Positions 6,846-13,531 are shown, counted from the first letter of the stretch. The stretch is DNA of 16,319 bases from Clostridiales bacterium (GCA_003516765.1 DPCD01000107.1:1-16319), one strand, 5' to 3'. Translations and numbers: made by a program. Notes: generated by a model from the sequence alone, not told the origin.

Positions 6846-7900
6846 AGGAAGTAGAAGAGCTTTACGGGAAAATGCTGGCGGTTTTTGAGGAGAAGACCGG
6901 CTTTACGATGGACGATACGGCAGATCTGGCGGTCCGGCTGTATGCCGCGGCGGCGCAGATACAGTCGCTCTATGCCTACAGCGACTGGGCGATGAACCAG
7001 AGCTTCCCGCAGACGGCGACGGGTGAGTATCTGGACTACCACGCGGCGCTGCGCGGTATCACGAGAAAGGCTGGCACCAGGGCGTCGGGCATGCTGCGCT
7101 TCAGAATCGATCAGGCGCTGGAAGACAACCTGCCGATTTCCGCTGGCACGGTCTGCACGACGGCGGGGCTGGTCCGGTTTGTCACGACGCAGGACGGAGC
7201 GATTGCGGCGGGAGAGCTGTATGTCGACATTCCGGCGGAGGCGGAAAGCGTAGGCGCAAGCGGCAACGTGGGCGCGGAGACGATTACGGTGCTGACCAGA
7301 GCGCCGGAGGGCGTTTCGGGCGTTCTCAACCCGCGCGCGTTTACCGGCGGAAGCGGTGCGGAGTCGGACGACGATCTGCGTGCGCGCGTCCTCGACAGCT
7401 TCATTCGCCTGCCGAACGGCGCGAACGCCGCGTTTTATGAGCTGCGGGCGCTGAGCCACAAGGGCGTGGACGCGGCGGTGGTCATTCCGCGCATGAACGG
7501 CATCGGAACGGTCGGTGTTGTCATTGCCGCGCCGGAGGGCGAGCCGTCGCAGGCACTTTTGCAGCAGGTGCAGGCGGATCTGGACGCGGTGCGTGAGATC
7601 GCGGTCGATGTGACGGTTCTGGCGCCGGAGATTGAGACGGTTCCGGTTTCGGCGCAGCTGCTTCCTAAGGCGGGTGTGCGCTTTGAGACAGCAAAAATTG
7701 CGGCAGAAAAGGCGGTCAAGGCGCTCTTTACGGGCGCGCTGCTCGGGAAAAATCTCTACCGCTCGGCAATCAGCAGCGCGATTTTTGCCACAGGGCTGGT
7801 GGAAAACGTGGCGCTTTTGCAGCCGCAGGCAGACATTCCGGCAGCGGCGAAAACGCTTTGCAGACTCGGCGCGCTCACCATTACGGAGGCGGACGCATGA
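6842..7900 (+). CDS. Baseplate J-like protein (XkdT/gp47-like)
   Basis: This 352-residue protein initiates at TTG 6842; GGAGGTG at 6830-6836 decides the start, and TTGA overlaps the preceding stop. The N-terminal helical part contains ARLYAAAAQIQSLYAY-like sequence and SFPQTATGEYLDYHAALRGI, a hallmark of the family. A beta-rich middle (GTVCTTAGLVRFVTTQDG, then NVGAETITVLTRAPEGVSGV) and a GGSGAESDDDLRARVLDSF segment complete the typical baseplate J pattern. It would form the wedge that links hub to sheath platform. Length matches XkdT (about 348 residues). It ends with an ATGA overlap. Confidence 0.88.
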   Translation: MKEVEELYGKMLAVFEEKTGFTMDDTADLAVRLYAAAAQIQSLYAYSDWAMNQSFPQTATGEYLDYHAALRGITRKAGTRASGMLRFRIDQALEDNLPISAGTVCTTAGLVRFVTTQDGAIAAGELYVDIPAEAESVGASGNVGAETITVLTRAPEGVSGVLNPRAFTGGSGAESDDDLRARVLDSFIRLPNGANAAFYELRALSHKGVDAAVVIPRMNGIGTVGVVIAAPEGEPSQALLQQVQADLDAVREIAVDVTVLAPEIETVPVSAQLLPKAGVRFETAKIAAEKAVKALFTGALLGKNLYRSAISSAIFATGLVENVALLQPQADIPAAAKTLCRLGALTITEADA

Positions 7901-8469
7901 ACTACGCAGACGAGCTTGTAAGTATGCTCCGACCGCTCGGCGTCTACAGCTTTCAGGAGGGCAGCTTTTCTCTTGCGGAGCTGCAGGCGCTGGGTGCGGC
8001 GCTGGATGCTGCGGACGAGGCGTTCGGCGCGGCGCAGAAGGAATCCATCGTCATGACGGCGCAGTACGAGGGACTGTCCAAAATGGAGGCGCTGTTCCGG
8101 AGCAAGCCTCCGGCGAAAACCGTCGATGCGCGGCGCGCGGCAATCGCGGGCTTTTTGAGAATCAGCGGCGACAGCTTTACGCTTGCGGCGCTGAACCGAT
8201 GCCTTTGCGCGTGCGGCGTTGCGTGCAGCGTGGAGGAAACGGGCGAGGTGAACCGGGTGAAAGTCTGGTTTCCGGGGGTGATGGGGATTCCGGACGGCTT
8301 TGCGGAGATGAAAATTATCATTGAGGATATTCTGCCGTGTCAGCTGGGCATTACCTACTGGTTCCGCTACTGCACGTGGCAGGAGACGCAGGACTACGGT
8401 CTGACGTGGGCGGACTTAAACGCCATGACGTGGCACGAATGGGAGACCTATCACGAGGACCCGGCGTAA
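7897..8469 (+). CDS. XkdU/YmfQ-like baseplate or tail protein (DUF2313-type)
   Basis: The 190-residue product begins at ATG 7897 (ATGA overlap); an upstream in-frame TTG is not needed. The start MNYADELVSMLRPLGVY and the C-terminal WADLNAMTWHEWETY match YmfQ/XkdU proteins, which follow baseplate J in PBSX and Mu-like modules and act as tail-tip or wedge connectors. Helical segments flank a strand-rich region (VNRVKVWFPGVMGIPDGF). It is the last gene of the operon. In most phages a tail fibre gene comes next, but here only hairpins follow. The reading frame is intact. Confidence 0.75.
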   Translation: MNYADELVSMLRPLGVYSFQEGSFSLAELQALGAALDAADEAFGAAQKESIVMTAQYEGLSKMEALFRSKPPAKTVDARRAAIAGFLRISGDSFTLAALNRCLCACGVACSVEETGEVNRVKVWFPGVMGIPDGFAEMKIIIEDILPCQLGITYWFRYCTWQETQDYGLTWADLNAMTWHEWETYHEDPA

Positions 8470-8483
8470 AACCGGAAGAAGGA

Positions 8484-8516
8484 AGCCGCCGCAGCAGGTG
8501 ATCTGCTGCGGCGGCT
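8484..8516 (+). terminator. Strong hairpin after the tail operon
   Basis: A perfect 14-bp inverted repeat (AGCCGCCGCAGCAG / CTGCTGCGGCGGCT) with a 5-nt loop starts 14 nt after the last phage stop. The following bases (GTTGCGCTTTG) are only weakly T-rich, so it may serve as an mRNA 3' stabiliser or as the first half of a double terminator. Confidence 0.6.
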
Positions 8517-8543
8517 GTTGCGCTTTGCTGCAACCAAAACGAA

Positions 8544-8578
8544 CGCCCCGGGCAGGTAAGCCTGTCCGGGGCGCTTTT
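8544..8578. terminator. Bidirectional terminator between convergent tail operon and SpoIIQ-like gene
   Basis: CGCCCCGGGCAGG / CCTGTCCGGGGCG pair over 13 bp (one G-U in the plus-strand RNA) with a TAAG loop. On the plus strand it is followed by CTTTTG; read on the minus strand it is followed by GTTCGTTTTGG. It can therefore stop both the phage operon and the opposing gene. Confidence 0.75.
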
Positions 8579-8598
8579 GCCATATGGGATTCTTCTGC

Positions 8599-9333
8599 TT
8601 AATCGATGAAACGGGCGGGGTCAACGCTTTTGCCGTCCTGCCGGACGGCAAAGTGCAGATGTGAGCTCGATGCAGACTCCAGAAGCGCGCTTGCGCCGAC
8701 AGAGCCGATGGTATCTCCCGCGGTGACGCGCATGCCGGCAGAAACGGCTGGCATGGCGGCAAGGTTGGAGTAGCAGGTCTCATAGCCTTCCGGGTGCGAG
8801 ATGACGACGGTGGTGCCTAAAAATTCATCGTCGTAGACTGCGGTGACGGTGCCGGAGCAGGCGGCGCGGACAGGCTCTCCCGCCAGTGCGGCAAGATCGA
8901 CGCCGTCGTGTGTGCGCCAGTCCTGCGTGGTAGCGTTGAAGGAAAGCTCCTGCATGCTGTAGGGCGCGATGCGCTCGCCCGAGACAGGCCAGACGCGGAC
9001 TGAGAGCGTTTCGGCGGCAGGCGTCTGCGCGGCGGCGTCCGCCGTGTCCTGGGACCCGGCAGCGGAGCCGGACGCGGGCTTCTGCGCCTGTGTTTTTCCG
9101 CCCTGCTGCGGTTTGCTGCCGGACGAGGAGGACTTATCCTCCGGAATTTCCGCGCTGGTTGCGACGGAAAGGGTCTGCTCATTCAGGGATTTCTTCTCGG
9201 AAACAGCGCCGGACACAAACAGATAGCCGGAGATGCCGACTGCGAGAATGCACAGGAACAGGACGATGTAGTAGCCTTTTTCCTGAAGAAATTTCCTGAA
9301 GCGGTTGGATTCGGAATGTTCATTGTTTTGCAT
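8599..9333 (-). CDS. spoIIQ: SpoIIQ-like M23 (LytM) domain membrane protein
   Basis: This 244-residue protein has a short N-terminal cytoplasmic tail, one membrane segment (about 21-42), a Ser/Ala/Gln/Pro-rich linker (about 55-110) and one M23 domain (about 112-244). The zinc-site pattern H142-x3-D146 (HDGVD) and H225-L-H227 is present. The Tyr-x-His-Leu element usual in active enzymes reads Tyr-Ser-Asn-Leu (residues 188-191), so one catalytic His is replaced by Asn. SpoIIQ in the forespore membrane interacts with SpoIIIAH during engulfment; clostridial copies often keep zinc ligands that the B. subtilis protein lacks. Start choice is fixed by AGGAGG 8 nt upstream. A sigma-F-type promoter lies directly in front. 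The alternative is another M23 cell-wall enzyme. Confidence 0.8.
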   Translation of the reverse strand: MQNNEHSESNRFRKFLQEKGYYIVLFLCILAVGISGYLFVSGAVSEKKSLNEQTLSVATSAEIPEDKSSSSGSKPQQGGKTQAQKPASGSAAGSQDTADAAAQTPAAETLSVRVWPVSGERIAPYSMQELSFNATTQDWRTHDGVDLAALAGEPVRAACSGTVTAVYDDEFLGTTVVISHPEGYETCYSNLAAMPAVSAGMRVTAGDTIGSVGASALLESASSSHLHFAVRQDGKSVDPARFID

Positions 9334-9352
9334 GGGTTACACCTCCTGAGCC

Positions 9353-9382
9353 TAGTATTGCCACGGCTCTGGAAGCATATAC
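9353..9382 (-). promoter_or_regulatory. Sigma-F-type forespore promoter for the SpoIIQ-like gene
   Basis: Read on the minus strand: GTATA (9382-9378), a 15-nt spacer, then GGCAATACTA (9362-9353). This fits the sigma-F pattern as I recall it (-35 GYATA-like, -10 GG-N2-A-N-A-N-T) with canonical spacing. spoIIQ is a known sigma-F target in B. subtilis. The predicted start of transcription falls near 9346, giving a very short leader that begins about at the AGGAGG. Confidence 0.65.
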
Positions 9383-9397
9383 CTGCAAATGAAAGAA

Positions 9398-9829
9398 TTA
9401 TCTTACCCTGGCAAGCTCGCGCTCGGGTGCAAAGTAGCGGTCCAGACAGTATTTGAGGATGGTGCTTCGGGTGACGATGCCGATGAAGGCGTTCTTGTCG
9501 TCGATGACGGGGACGAAGTTCTGATCTGCGGCGACGAGGACGAGATCTTCGATGCGCGTGTCGACGCGGACGGGGTGAATTTCGCGGCGGGGGAGAATTT
9601 CGGAGATGAAGTGGTCCTCGGTCTGGCGCAGGTCCATGACGCACAGGCGCTTGAACGCCCAGAGAAGGTCACCCTCGGTCAGTACGCCGCAGTAGCTGCC
9701 GTCCTTATCGAGAACCGGCAGAGCGGTATAGCCGGAATTTTCCATACGTTCCATCGCCTGACGCAGGGTGGAGCCGGCTTCAATGTAGGAACACAGCGCC
9801 TTCGGCGTCAGGAAAAACAGAATGTTCAT
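9398..9829 (-). CDS. CBS-domain pair protein (CbpB/DarB-like)
   Basis: This 143-residue protein consists of two CBS motifs and little else: residues about 14-60 (GSTLRQAMERMENSGYTALP, VLDKDGSYCGVLTEGDLL) and about 78-130 (IHPVRVDTRIEDLVLVA, VPVIDDKNAFIGIVTRSTIL). Such stand-alone pairs form dimeric discs that bind adenine nucleotides; Bacillus DarB/YkuL and Listeria CbpB bind cyclic di-AMP. The N-terminal MNILFFLTPKALCSYIEAGS is typical of a clostridial subgroup. AAAGGAG lies upstream at proper distance. It precedes the SpoIIQ-like gene by 64 nt on the same strand, but that gene has its own promoter. The ligand is not determinable from sequence alone. Confidence 0.8.
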   Translation of the reverse strand: MNILFFLTPKALCSYIEAGSTLRQAMERMENSGYTALPVLDKDGSYCGVLTEGDLLWAFKRLCVMDLRQTEDHFISEILPRREIHPVRVDTRIEDLVLVAADQNFVPVIDDKNAFIGIVTRSTILKYCLDRYFAPERELARVR

Positions 9830-9896
9830 GTGTCTGGTCTCCTTTGATAGTTACGGCAGAAATGCCGGATTCGTGTTGGTTTTATATTTCAAGTTT

Positions 9897-9925
9897 ACCA
9901 TAACGAAGCGGGAAAGAAGTGACAA
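9897..9925 (-). promoter_or_regulatory. Sigma-A-type promoter for the CBS gene
   Basis: On the minus strand TTGTCA (9925-9920), a 17-nt spacer, and TATGGT (9902-9897) form a good housekeeping promoter about 70 nt before the CBS start codon. The -35 overlaps a short imperfect inverted repeat (ACAA-AA-TTGT) at 9922-9931. Confidence 0.5.
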
Positions 9926-9967
9926 AATTGTGAATTACGCGCAAAGTTATTATGTGAAACTTTTTTC

Positions 9968-9996
9968 TTGAATTTTGCCGCCGCTTCGTTTATGCT
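9968..9996 (+). promoter_or_regulatory. Sigma-A-type promoter for feoAB
   Basis: TTGAAT (9968-9973), a 17-nt spacer, and TATGCT (9991-9996) lie 36 nt ahead of the feoA start. The region is AT-rich compared with its surroundings. I see no convincing Fur-box palindrome overlapping it, although iron control would be expected for this operon. Confidence 0.5.
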
Positions 9997-10032
9997 AAAG
10001 CCGGAGATCAGAATGGAGGGATGTCAATACAT

Positions 10033-10263
10033 ATGACACTGGATAAACTGCAGGTCGGCGGCAGAGGGAGAATTACAGCCGTTGGCGGAGAGGGGATTCT
10101 GCGCTGCAGACTTCTGGACATGGGACTGATTCCGCAGACCGTGGTTTCGGTCACAAAGGTCGCGCCCATGGGAGACCCGATGGAACTTCTGCTGCGCGGC
10201 TACAGTCTGACGCTGCGCAAGGAAGATGCGCGAAACATCACCGTAGAGGAGGTGCCCGAATGA
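10033..10263 (+). CDS. feoA: Ferrous iron transport protein A
   Basis: The 76-residue product is an SH3-like small cytoplasmic FeoA protein: MTLDKLQVGGRGRITAVGG, LRCRLLDMGLIPQTVVSV, VAPMGDPMELLLRGYSLTLR. The LxDMGL and GDPxxxxxRGYxLxLR elements are family hallmarks. The frame also has ATG 10021, but GGAGGG (10015-10020) directly touches it, so ATG 10033 (12-nt spacer) fits better and matches the usual MTL start. FeoA assists FeoB in Fe(II) uptake, probably at its cytoplasmic G-domain. It is coupled to feoB by an ATGA overlap. Confidence 0.92.
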   Translation: MTLDKLQVGGRGRITAVGGEGILRCRLLDMGLIPQTVVSVTKVAPMGDPMELLLRGYSLTLRKEDARNITVEEVPE

Positions 10264-12242
10264 TTCTTGCATTGGCGGGCAACCAGAACTGCGGAAAGAC
10301 GACGCTTTTTAATCAGCTTACGGGCTCCAATCAGCATGTGGGCAATTTTCCCGGCGTAACGGTCGAGCAGAAGAGCGGGCAGGTGCGCGGGCAGAAAAAC
10401 TGCACCGTGGTAGACCTGCCCGGCATTTACTCCCTGCGTCCGTATACGGCAGAAGAGATCGTGACGCGCGATTATATTCTGCGGCAGAAGCCGGACGGCA
10501 TCATCAACATCGTCGACGCGACGAATCTGGAGCGCAATCTCTATCTGACGCTGCAGCTGCTGACGCTGCGCGTTCCGATGGTGCTGGCGCTCAACATGAT
10601 GGACGAGCTGACCGGAAACGGCGGCAGCATCGACGTCAAGAAGATGGCGCAGACGCTCGGCATTCCGGTCGTCCCGATCTGCGCGGCGACGGCAGACGGC
10701 GTGTCGGAGCTGGTGGACGAGGCGGTGCGCGCGGCGGAAGGGAAGATTTTGCCGCAGGTGTATGATTTCTGCGAGCCGGGTCCGGTCCACCGGTGCATCC
10801 ACGCGGTGTGCCATCAGATTGAGGACCATGCGCAGGCAGCGGGCATCTGCACGCGCTTTGCCGCAACATGGCTCATCGAGGGCGATGCGTCGATGGAAGA
10901 GGTGCTCCGGCTCGACCAGAACGAAAAAGAACTGATCGAGCATTCGGTTTTGCAGATGGAGCAGGAGCGGGGACTCGACCGCAACGCGGCGCTTGCCGAT
11001 ATGCGCTACAGCTTCATTGAAAAGCTGGTGAAAGACGCGGTCGTCAAGCCGAAGGAGAGCCGCCAGCACAAAAGAAGCGTGCAGGCGGATAAAATCCTGA
11101 CTGGCAAATACACGGCGATTCCGATTTTTATCGGCGTCATGTTCCTGATTTTCTTTTTGACGTTCCATGTGATCGGCGCGTTTCTGAGCGACCTGCTGGC
11201 GCTCGGCATTGACCGGCTGACGCAGATTGTGGACGCAGCGCTGACGGCGTATGGATTAAACCCCGTGGTGCAGAGTCTGATCATTGACGGCATTTTCGAG
11301 GGCGTGGGAAGCGTTCTGAGCTTTTTGCCCGTGATTGTGACGCTGTTTTTCTTCCTGTCAATTCTGGAGGACACGGGCTATATGGCGCGCGTGGCGTTTG
11401 TGATGGACAAGCTGCTGCGGCGCATCGGTCTTTCCGGCAAGTCGATTGTGCCGATGCTCATAGGCTTCGGCTGTACGGTGCCGGCGGTCATGGCGACAAG
11501 GACGCTGCCGTCGGAGCGCGACCGGACCATGACGATTCTGCTGACGCCCTTTATGAGCTGCTCGGCGAAGATTCCGATCTACGGCTTTTTCTCGGCGGCA
11601 TTTTTCCCGGAGCATGCGGCGCTGGTGATGATTGCGCTGTATCTGTTCGGTATCCTGATGGGTATCCTTGCGGCGCTGGTTCTGGAAAAGACGGCATTCC
11701 GCGGCAGACCTGTGCCGTTTGTGATGGAGCTTCCCAATTATAGATTACCGTCGGTCAAGAGTGTGGCGCTGCTTCTGTGGGAAAAGGCAAAGGATTTTCT
11801 GGAGCGGGCGTTTACGGTCATTTTCCTGGCGACGATTGTCATCTGGTTCCTGCAGAGCTTTGATACGCGGCTGAACGTGGTAACCGACAGCGCCGGAAGT
11901 CTTCTTGCCATCATCGGACGACACATTGCGCCCGTTTTTGCGCCCCTGGGCTTTGCCGACTGGCGCTGTGCGGCGGCGCTTATCTCCGGCTTCATCGCAA
12001 AGGAGTCAGTGGTCAGCACGCTGGAAATCCTGCTCGGAACGAGCGCGTTGGGCGCACTTTTCACAACGAAAAGCGCGGTGAGCTTCCTGGTCTTTACGCT
12101 TTTGTATACGCCCTGCGTGGCTGCGATTGCGGCAATCCGGCGTGAGGTCGGCTCGGGGTTCCGCGCGGGCGTTATTGCGCTTTGCCAGTGCTGTGTGGCA
12201 TATCTGGCGGCGTTTGCGGTCTTTGCGCTGCTGCGGCTTTAG
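10260..12242 (+). CDS. feoB: Ferrous iron transport protein B (GTPase-permease)
   Basis: This 660-residue protein has a complete N-terminal G domain: G1 GNQNCGKT (7-14), G2 Thr in PGVTVE (31-36), G3 DLPG (52-55), G4 NMMD (112-115), and G5 around CAAT (141-144). A helical domain (about 170-270) leads to the polytopic membrane part from about residue 285. Two conserved gate-like motifs are present near residues 400-440: GFGCTVPAVMATRTLPSERD and MSCSAKIPIYGF, each with its Cys. The C-terminus ends in hydrophobic segments. FeoB imports Fe(II) across the cytoplasmic membrane. Length is standard for clostridial copies, which lack the longer E. coli C-terminus. The frame is intact. Confidence 0.96.
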   Translation: MILALAGNQNCGKTTLFNQLTGSNQHVGNFPGVTVEQKSGQVRGQKNCTVVDLPGIYSLRPYTAEEIVTRDYILRQKPDGIINIVDATNLERNLYLTLQLLTLRVPMVLALNMMDELTGNGGSIDVKKMAQTLGIPVVPICAATADGVSELVDEAVRAAEGKILPQVYDFCEPGPVHRCIHAVCHQIEDHAQAAGICTRFAATWLIEGDASMEEVLRLDQNEKELIEHSVLQMEQERGLDRNAALADMRYSFIEKLVKDAVVKPKESRQHKRSVQADKILTGKYTAIPIFIGVMFLIFFLTFHVIGAFLSDLLALGIDRLTQIVDAALTAYGLNPVVQSLIIDGIFEGVGSVLSFLPVIVTLFFFLSILEDTGYMARVAFVMDKLLRRIGLSGKSIVPMLIGFGCTVPAVMATRTLPSERDRTMTILLTPFMSCSAKIPIYGFFSAAFFPEHAALVMIALYLFGILMGILAALVLEKTAFRGRPVPFVMELPNYRLPSVKSVALLLWEKAKDFLERAFTVIFLATIVIWFLQSFDTRLNVVTDSAGSLLAIIGRHIAPVFAPLGFADWRCAAALISGFIAKESVVSTLEILLGTSALGALFTTKSAVSFLVFTLLYTPCVAAIAAIRREVGSGFRAGVIALCQCCVAYLAAFAVFALLRL

Positions 12243-12251
12243 GAGGTCGGC

Positions 12252-12383
12252 ATGGGAGCTTTGATTCTGGCGCTTCTGGCGCTCTGGATTGTCCTTGCCG
12301 TGCGGAAACGGAAAAAATCCGGCGGCGGGTGCGGCTGCGGCTGCCCCGGCTGCACGGGAAAATCGGACGAGTGTAAAAAATAA
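12252..12383 (+). CDS. FeoB-associated Cys-rich small membrane protein
   Basis: A 43-codon gene begins 9 nt after the feoB stop with AGGAGG at 12241-12246. The product has one N-terminal membrane helix (ALILALLALWIVLAV, residues 3-17), a basic stretch RKRKK, and a Cys-rich tail CGCGCPGC plus one more Cys (C27, C29, C31, C34, C41). This matches the small FeoB-associated Cys-rich proteins that sit in the FeoC position in Firmicutes. A role in Fe(II) handling or redox sensing at the transporter is plausible but unproven. It is the last gene of the feo operon, followed by the terminator. Confidence 0.85.
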   Translation: MGALILALLALWIVLAVRKRKKSGGGCGCGCPGCTGKSDECKK

Positions 12384-12391
12384 ACAGCATG

Positions 12392-12436
12392 CGCCTCCCC
12401 GCGGTCTCATACGCTGAGAACGGGGAGGCGGTTTTT
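12392..12436 (+). terminator. feo operon terminator overlapping the pdaA ribosome binding site
   Basis: CGCCTCCCCG (12392-12401) pairs perfectly with CGGGGAGGCG (12421-12430), followed by G and T5. The loop contains a second small stem, TCTCA / TGAGA (12405-12409 with 12415-12419). The right arm holds GGGGAGG (12422-12428), which is the Shine-Dalgarno sequence for the pdaA ATG at 12437. Confidence 0.8.
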
Positions 12437-13237
12437 ATGGGGGAATATCTAAAGCGCAACGGCAGGCTTCTGCTTGCGGCAGTGGTGATTGTGCTGTTCT
12501 GCGCGGCGCTGCCGGAGCTGTTTGCGGCGGGAAAGGCAATCGAAACAGGCTCGTGGGGGCTGAGCTTCCGCGAGGAGGGAAAAGAGCCGGTCGGAAATGC
12601 CAGCCGGCAGGCGCTCGAGAGCTACGACGCGGTCTACGTGGGAGACGGGAAAGAGAAGGTGATCTACCTGACCTTTGATGCAGGCTTCGAAAACGGCTAC
12701 ACGGCATCGATTCTCGATACGCTCCGGGCGCATGGCGTGCCCGCGTGCTTTTTCGTCGTGGGAAACTATCTGGAAACCGCACCGGAGCTGGTCCGGCGGA
12801 TGGTGAACGAAGGGCACATCGTTGGCAACCACACGTACCACCACTACGACATGTCGAAAATTTCCGATGCGGCAAGCTTTCGGAAGGAGCTATCTGACGT
12901 GGAGACGCTCTATGAGCAGACGACGGGCGAGGTCATGCAAAAATACTACCGCCCGCCGCAGGGTATTTACAGCGAGGAAAACCTGCGCATGGCAAAGCAG
13001 CTCGGCTATCGGACGGTGTTCTGGAGTCTTGCCTATGTCGACTGGTATCAGGACGATCAGCCGACGAAGGAGCAGGCGTTTTCCAAGCTTCTTCCCCGCA
13101 TCCATCCGGGCGCGGTGGTGCTGCTGCACTCGACATCGCGGACAAACGCGGAAATTTTAGACGAGCTGCTGACAAAATGGGAGACTATGGGCTACCGGTT
13201 TGCAAGCCTCGACGAGCTGTATGAAGCCGGTGCATGA
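12437..13237 (+). CDS. pdaA: PdaA-type polysaccharide (delta-lactam biosynthetic) deacetylase
   Basis: This 266-residue protein has an N-terminal membrane/signal segment (about 11-30) and a NodB domain (about 75-262). Visible motifs: LTFDAGFENGYT (78-89; D81), metal-ligand HTYHH (H132, H136), RPPQGIYSEE (172-181), VFWSLAYVDW (194-203) and LLHSTSR (229-235). The sequence aligns by eye with B. subtilis PdaA, which removes N-acetyl from muramic acid during muramic-delta-lactam formation in spore cortex, needed for germination. ATG 12437 is chosen because GGGGAGG lies 8 nt upstream and the signal helix follows; ATG 12389 in the same frame has no binding site. The gene begins right after the feo terminator. 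Confidence 0.88.
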   Translation: MGEYLKRNGRLLLAAVVIVLFCAALPELFAAGKAIETGSWGLSFREEGKEPVGNASRQALESYDAVYVGDGKEKVIYLTFDAGFENGYTASILDTLRAHGVPACFFVVGNYLETAPELVRRMVNEGHIVGNHTYHHYDMSKISDAASFRKELSDVETLYEQTTGEVMQKYYRPPQGIYSEENLRMAKQLGYRTVFWSLAYVDWYQDDQPTKEQAFSKLLPRIHPGAVVLLHSTSRTNAEILDELLTKWETMGYRFASLDELYEAGA

Positions 13238-13314
13238 GGAACCAATTGCGGGGCGCTGCATAACATGGAATGAGCGAGCGACAGACGCTACGTTATATTT
13301 CAGGAGGTTTCGTT

Positions 13315-13452
13315 ATGTCTTGCAATAATTCTTCCGGTATCTGCGCCTTCGGCAACAGCTGGTGGTGGATCATTGTTCTGGTCATTATTTTTGTCCTGTG
13401 GAACGGGAACAGCAATGGCTGCGGCTGCGGCTGCGACAACGGCTGCTGCTGA
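13315..13452 (+). CDS. Small Cys/Gly-rich single-span membrane protein
   Basis: A 45-residue product with AGGAGG at 13303-13308, 6 nt before its ATG. The N-terminus has C3 and C10 (MSCNNSSGIC), then a membrane helix with a WWW start (residues about 16-29), and a tail NGCGCGCDNGCC. It has the size and build of tiny Clostridia/Bacilli membrane proteins of the YjcZ-like kind often tied to sporulation, but Cys is unusual there. A perfect terminator follows, so it is a stand-alone gene. Function is unknown; metal binding or disulfide cross-linking in the spore is a guess. Confidence 0.7.
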   Translation: MSCNNSSGICAFGNSWWWIIVLVIIFVLWNGNSNGCGCGCDNGCC

Positions 13453-13463
13453 ACCCCGGACAT

Positions 13464-13492
13464 AAAGGAAGGCGGCATTGCCGCCTTCCTTT
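13464..13492 (+). terminator. Terminator after the small Cys-rich gene
   Basis: A perfect 13-bp inverted repeat AAAGGAAGGCGGC / GCCGCCTTCCTTT with a 3-nt ATT loop begins 12 nt after the stop codon. The T-run is short (TTT), but the stem is strong. Confidence 0.75.
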
Positions 13493-13531
13493 ACGTTACG
13501 GCGGAAAAAGCTGCGGACCGTTAGATTTTGC

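Larger units (their letters stand above)
1..8516 (+). mobile_element. PBSX/Xkd-type phage structural operon (capsid plus contractile tail), partial prophage or domesticated element
   Basis: Fourteen consecutive same-strand genes follow the PBSX/skin order: capsid, connectors, sheath, tube, chaperone-position gene, LysM protein, hub, spike, gp25-like, baseplate J, XkdU-like. Gaps are absent or at most 14 nt, and most junctions are 4-nt stop-start overlaps, so the block reads as one transcript. No internal promoter is apparent. The upstream part (terminase, portal, protease or scaffold if present) lies outside the window. Long tape measure, tail fibre, lysis genes, integrase and attachment repeats are not seen. 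Base composition and G-ending codon use resemble the flanking feo genes, which suggests long residence in this host. The right edge is sharp: two hairpins, then a convergent sporulation gene. Confidence 0.8.

Noticed and set aside
9389..9847. 152-codon plus-strand open frame
   Set aside because: It is antisense to the CBS-domain gene, which has two recognisable CBS motifs and an AAAGGAG site.
9920..9933. Short inverted repeat between the divergent promoters as a Fur-like operator
   Set aside because: Only four bases per arm match, and the sequence does not resemble the Fur box; too weak to call.
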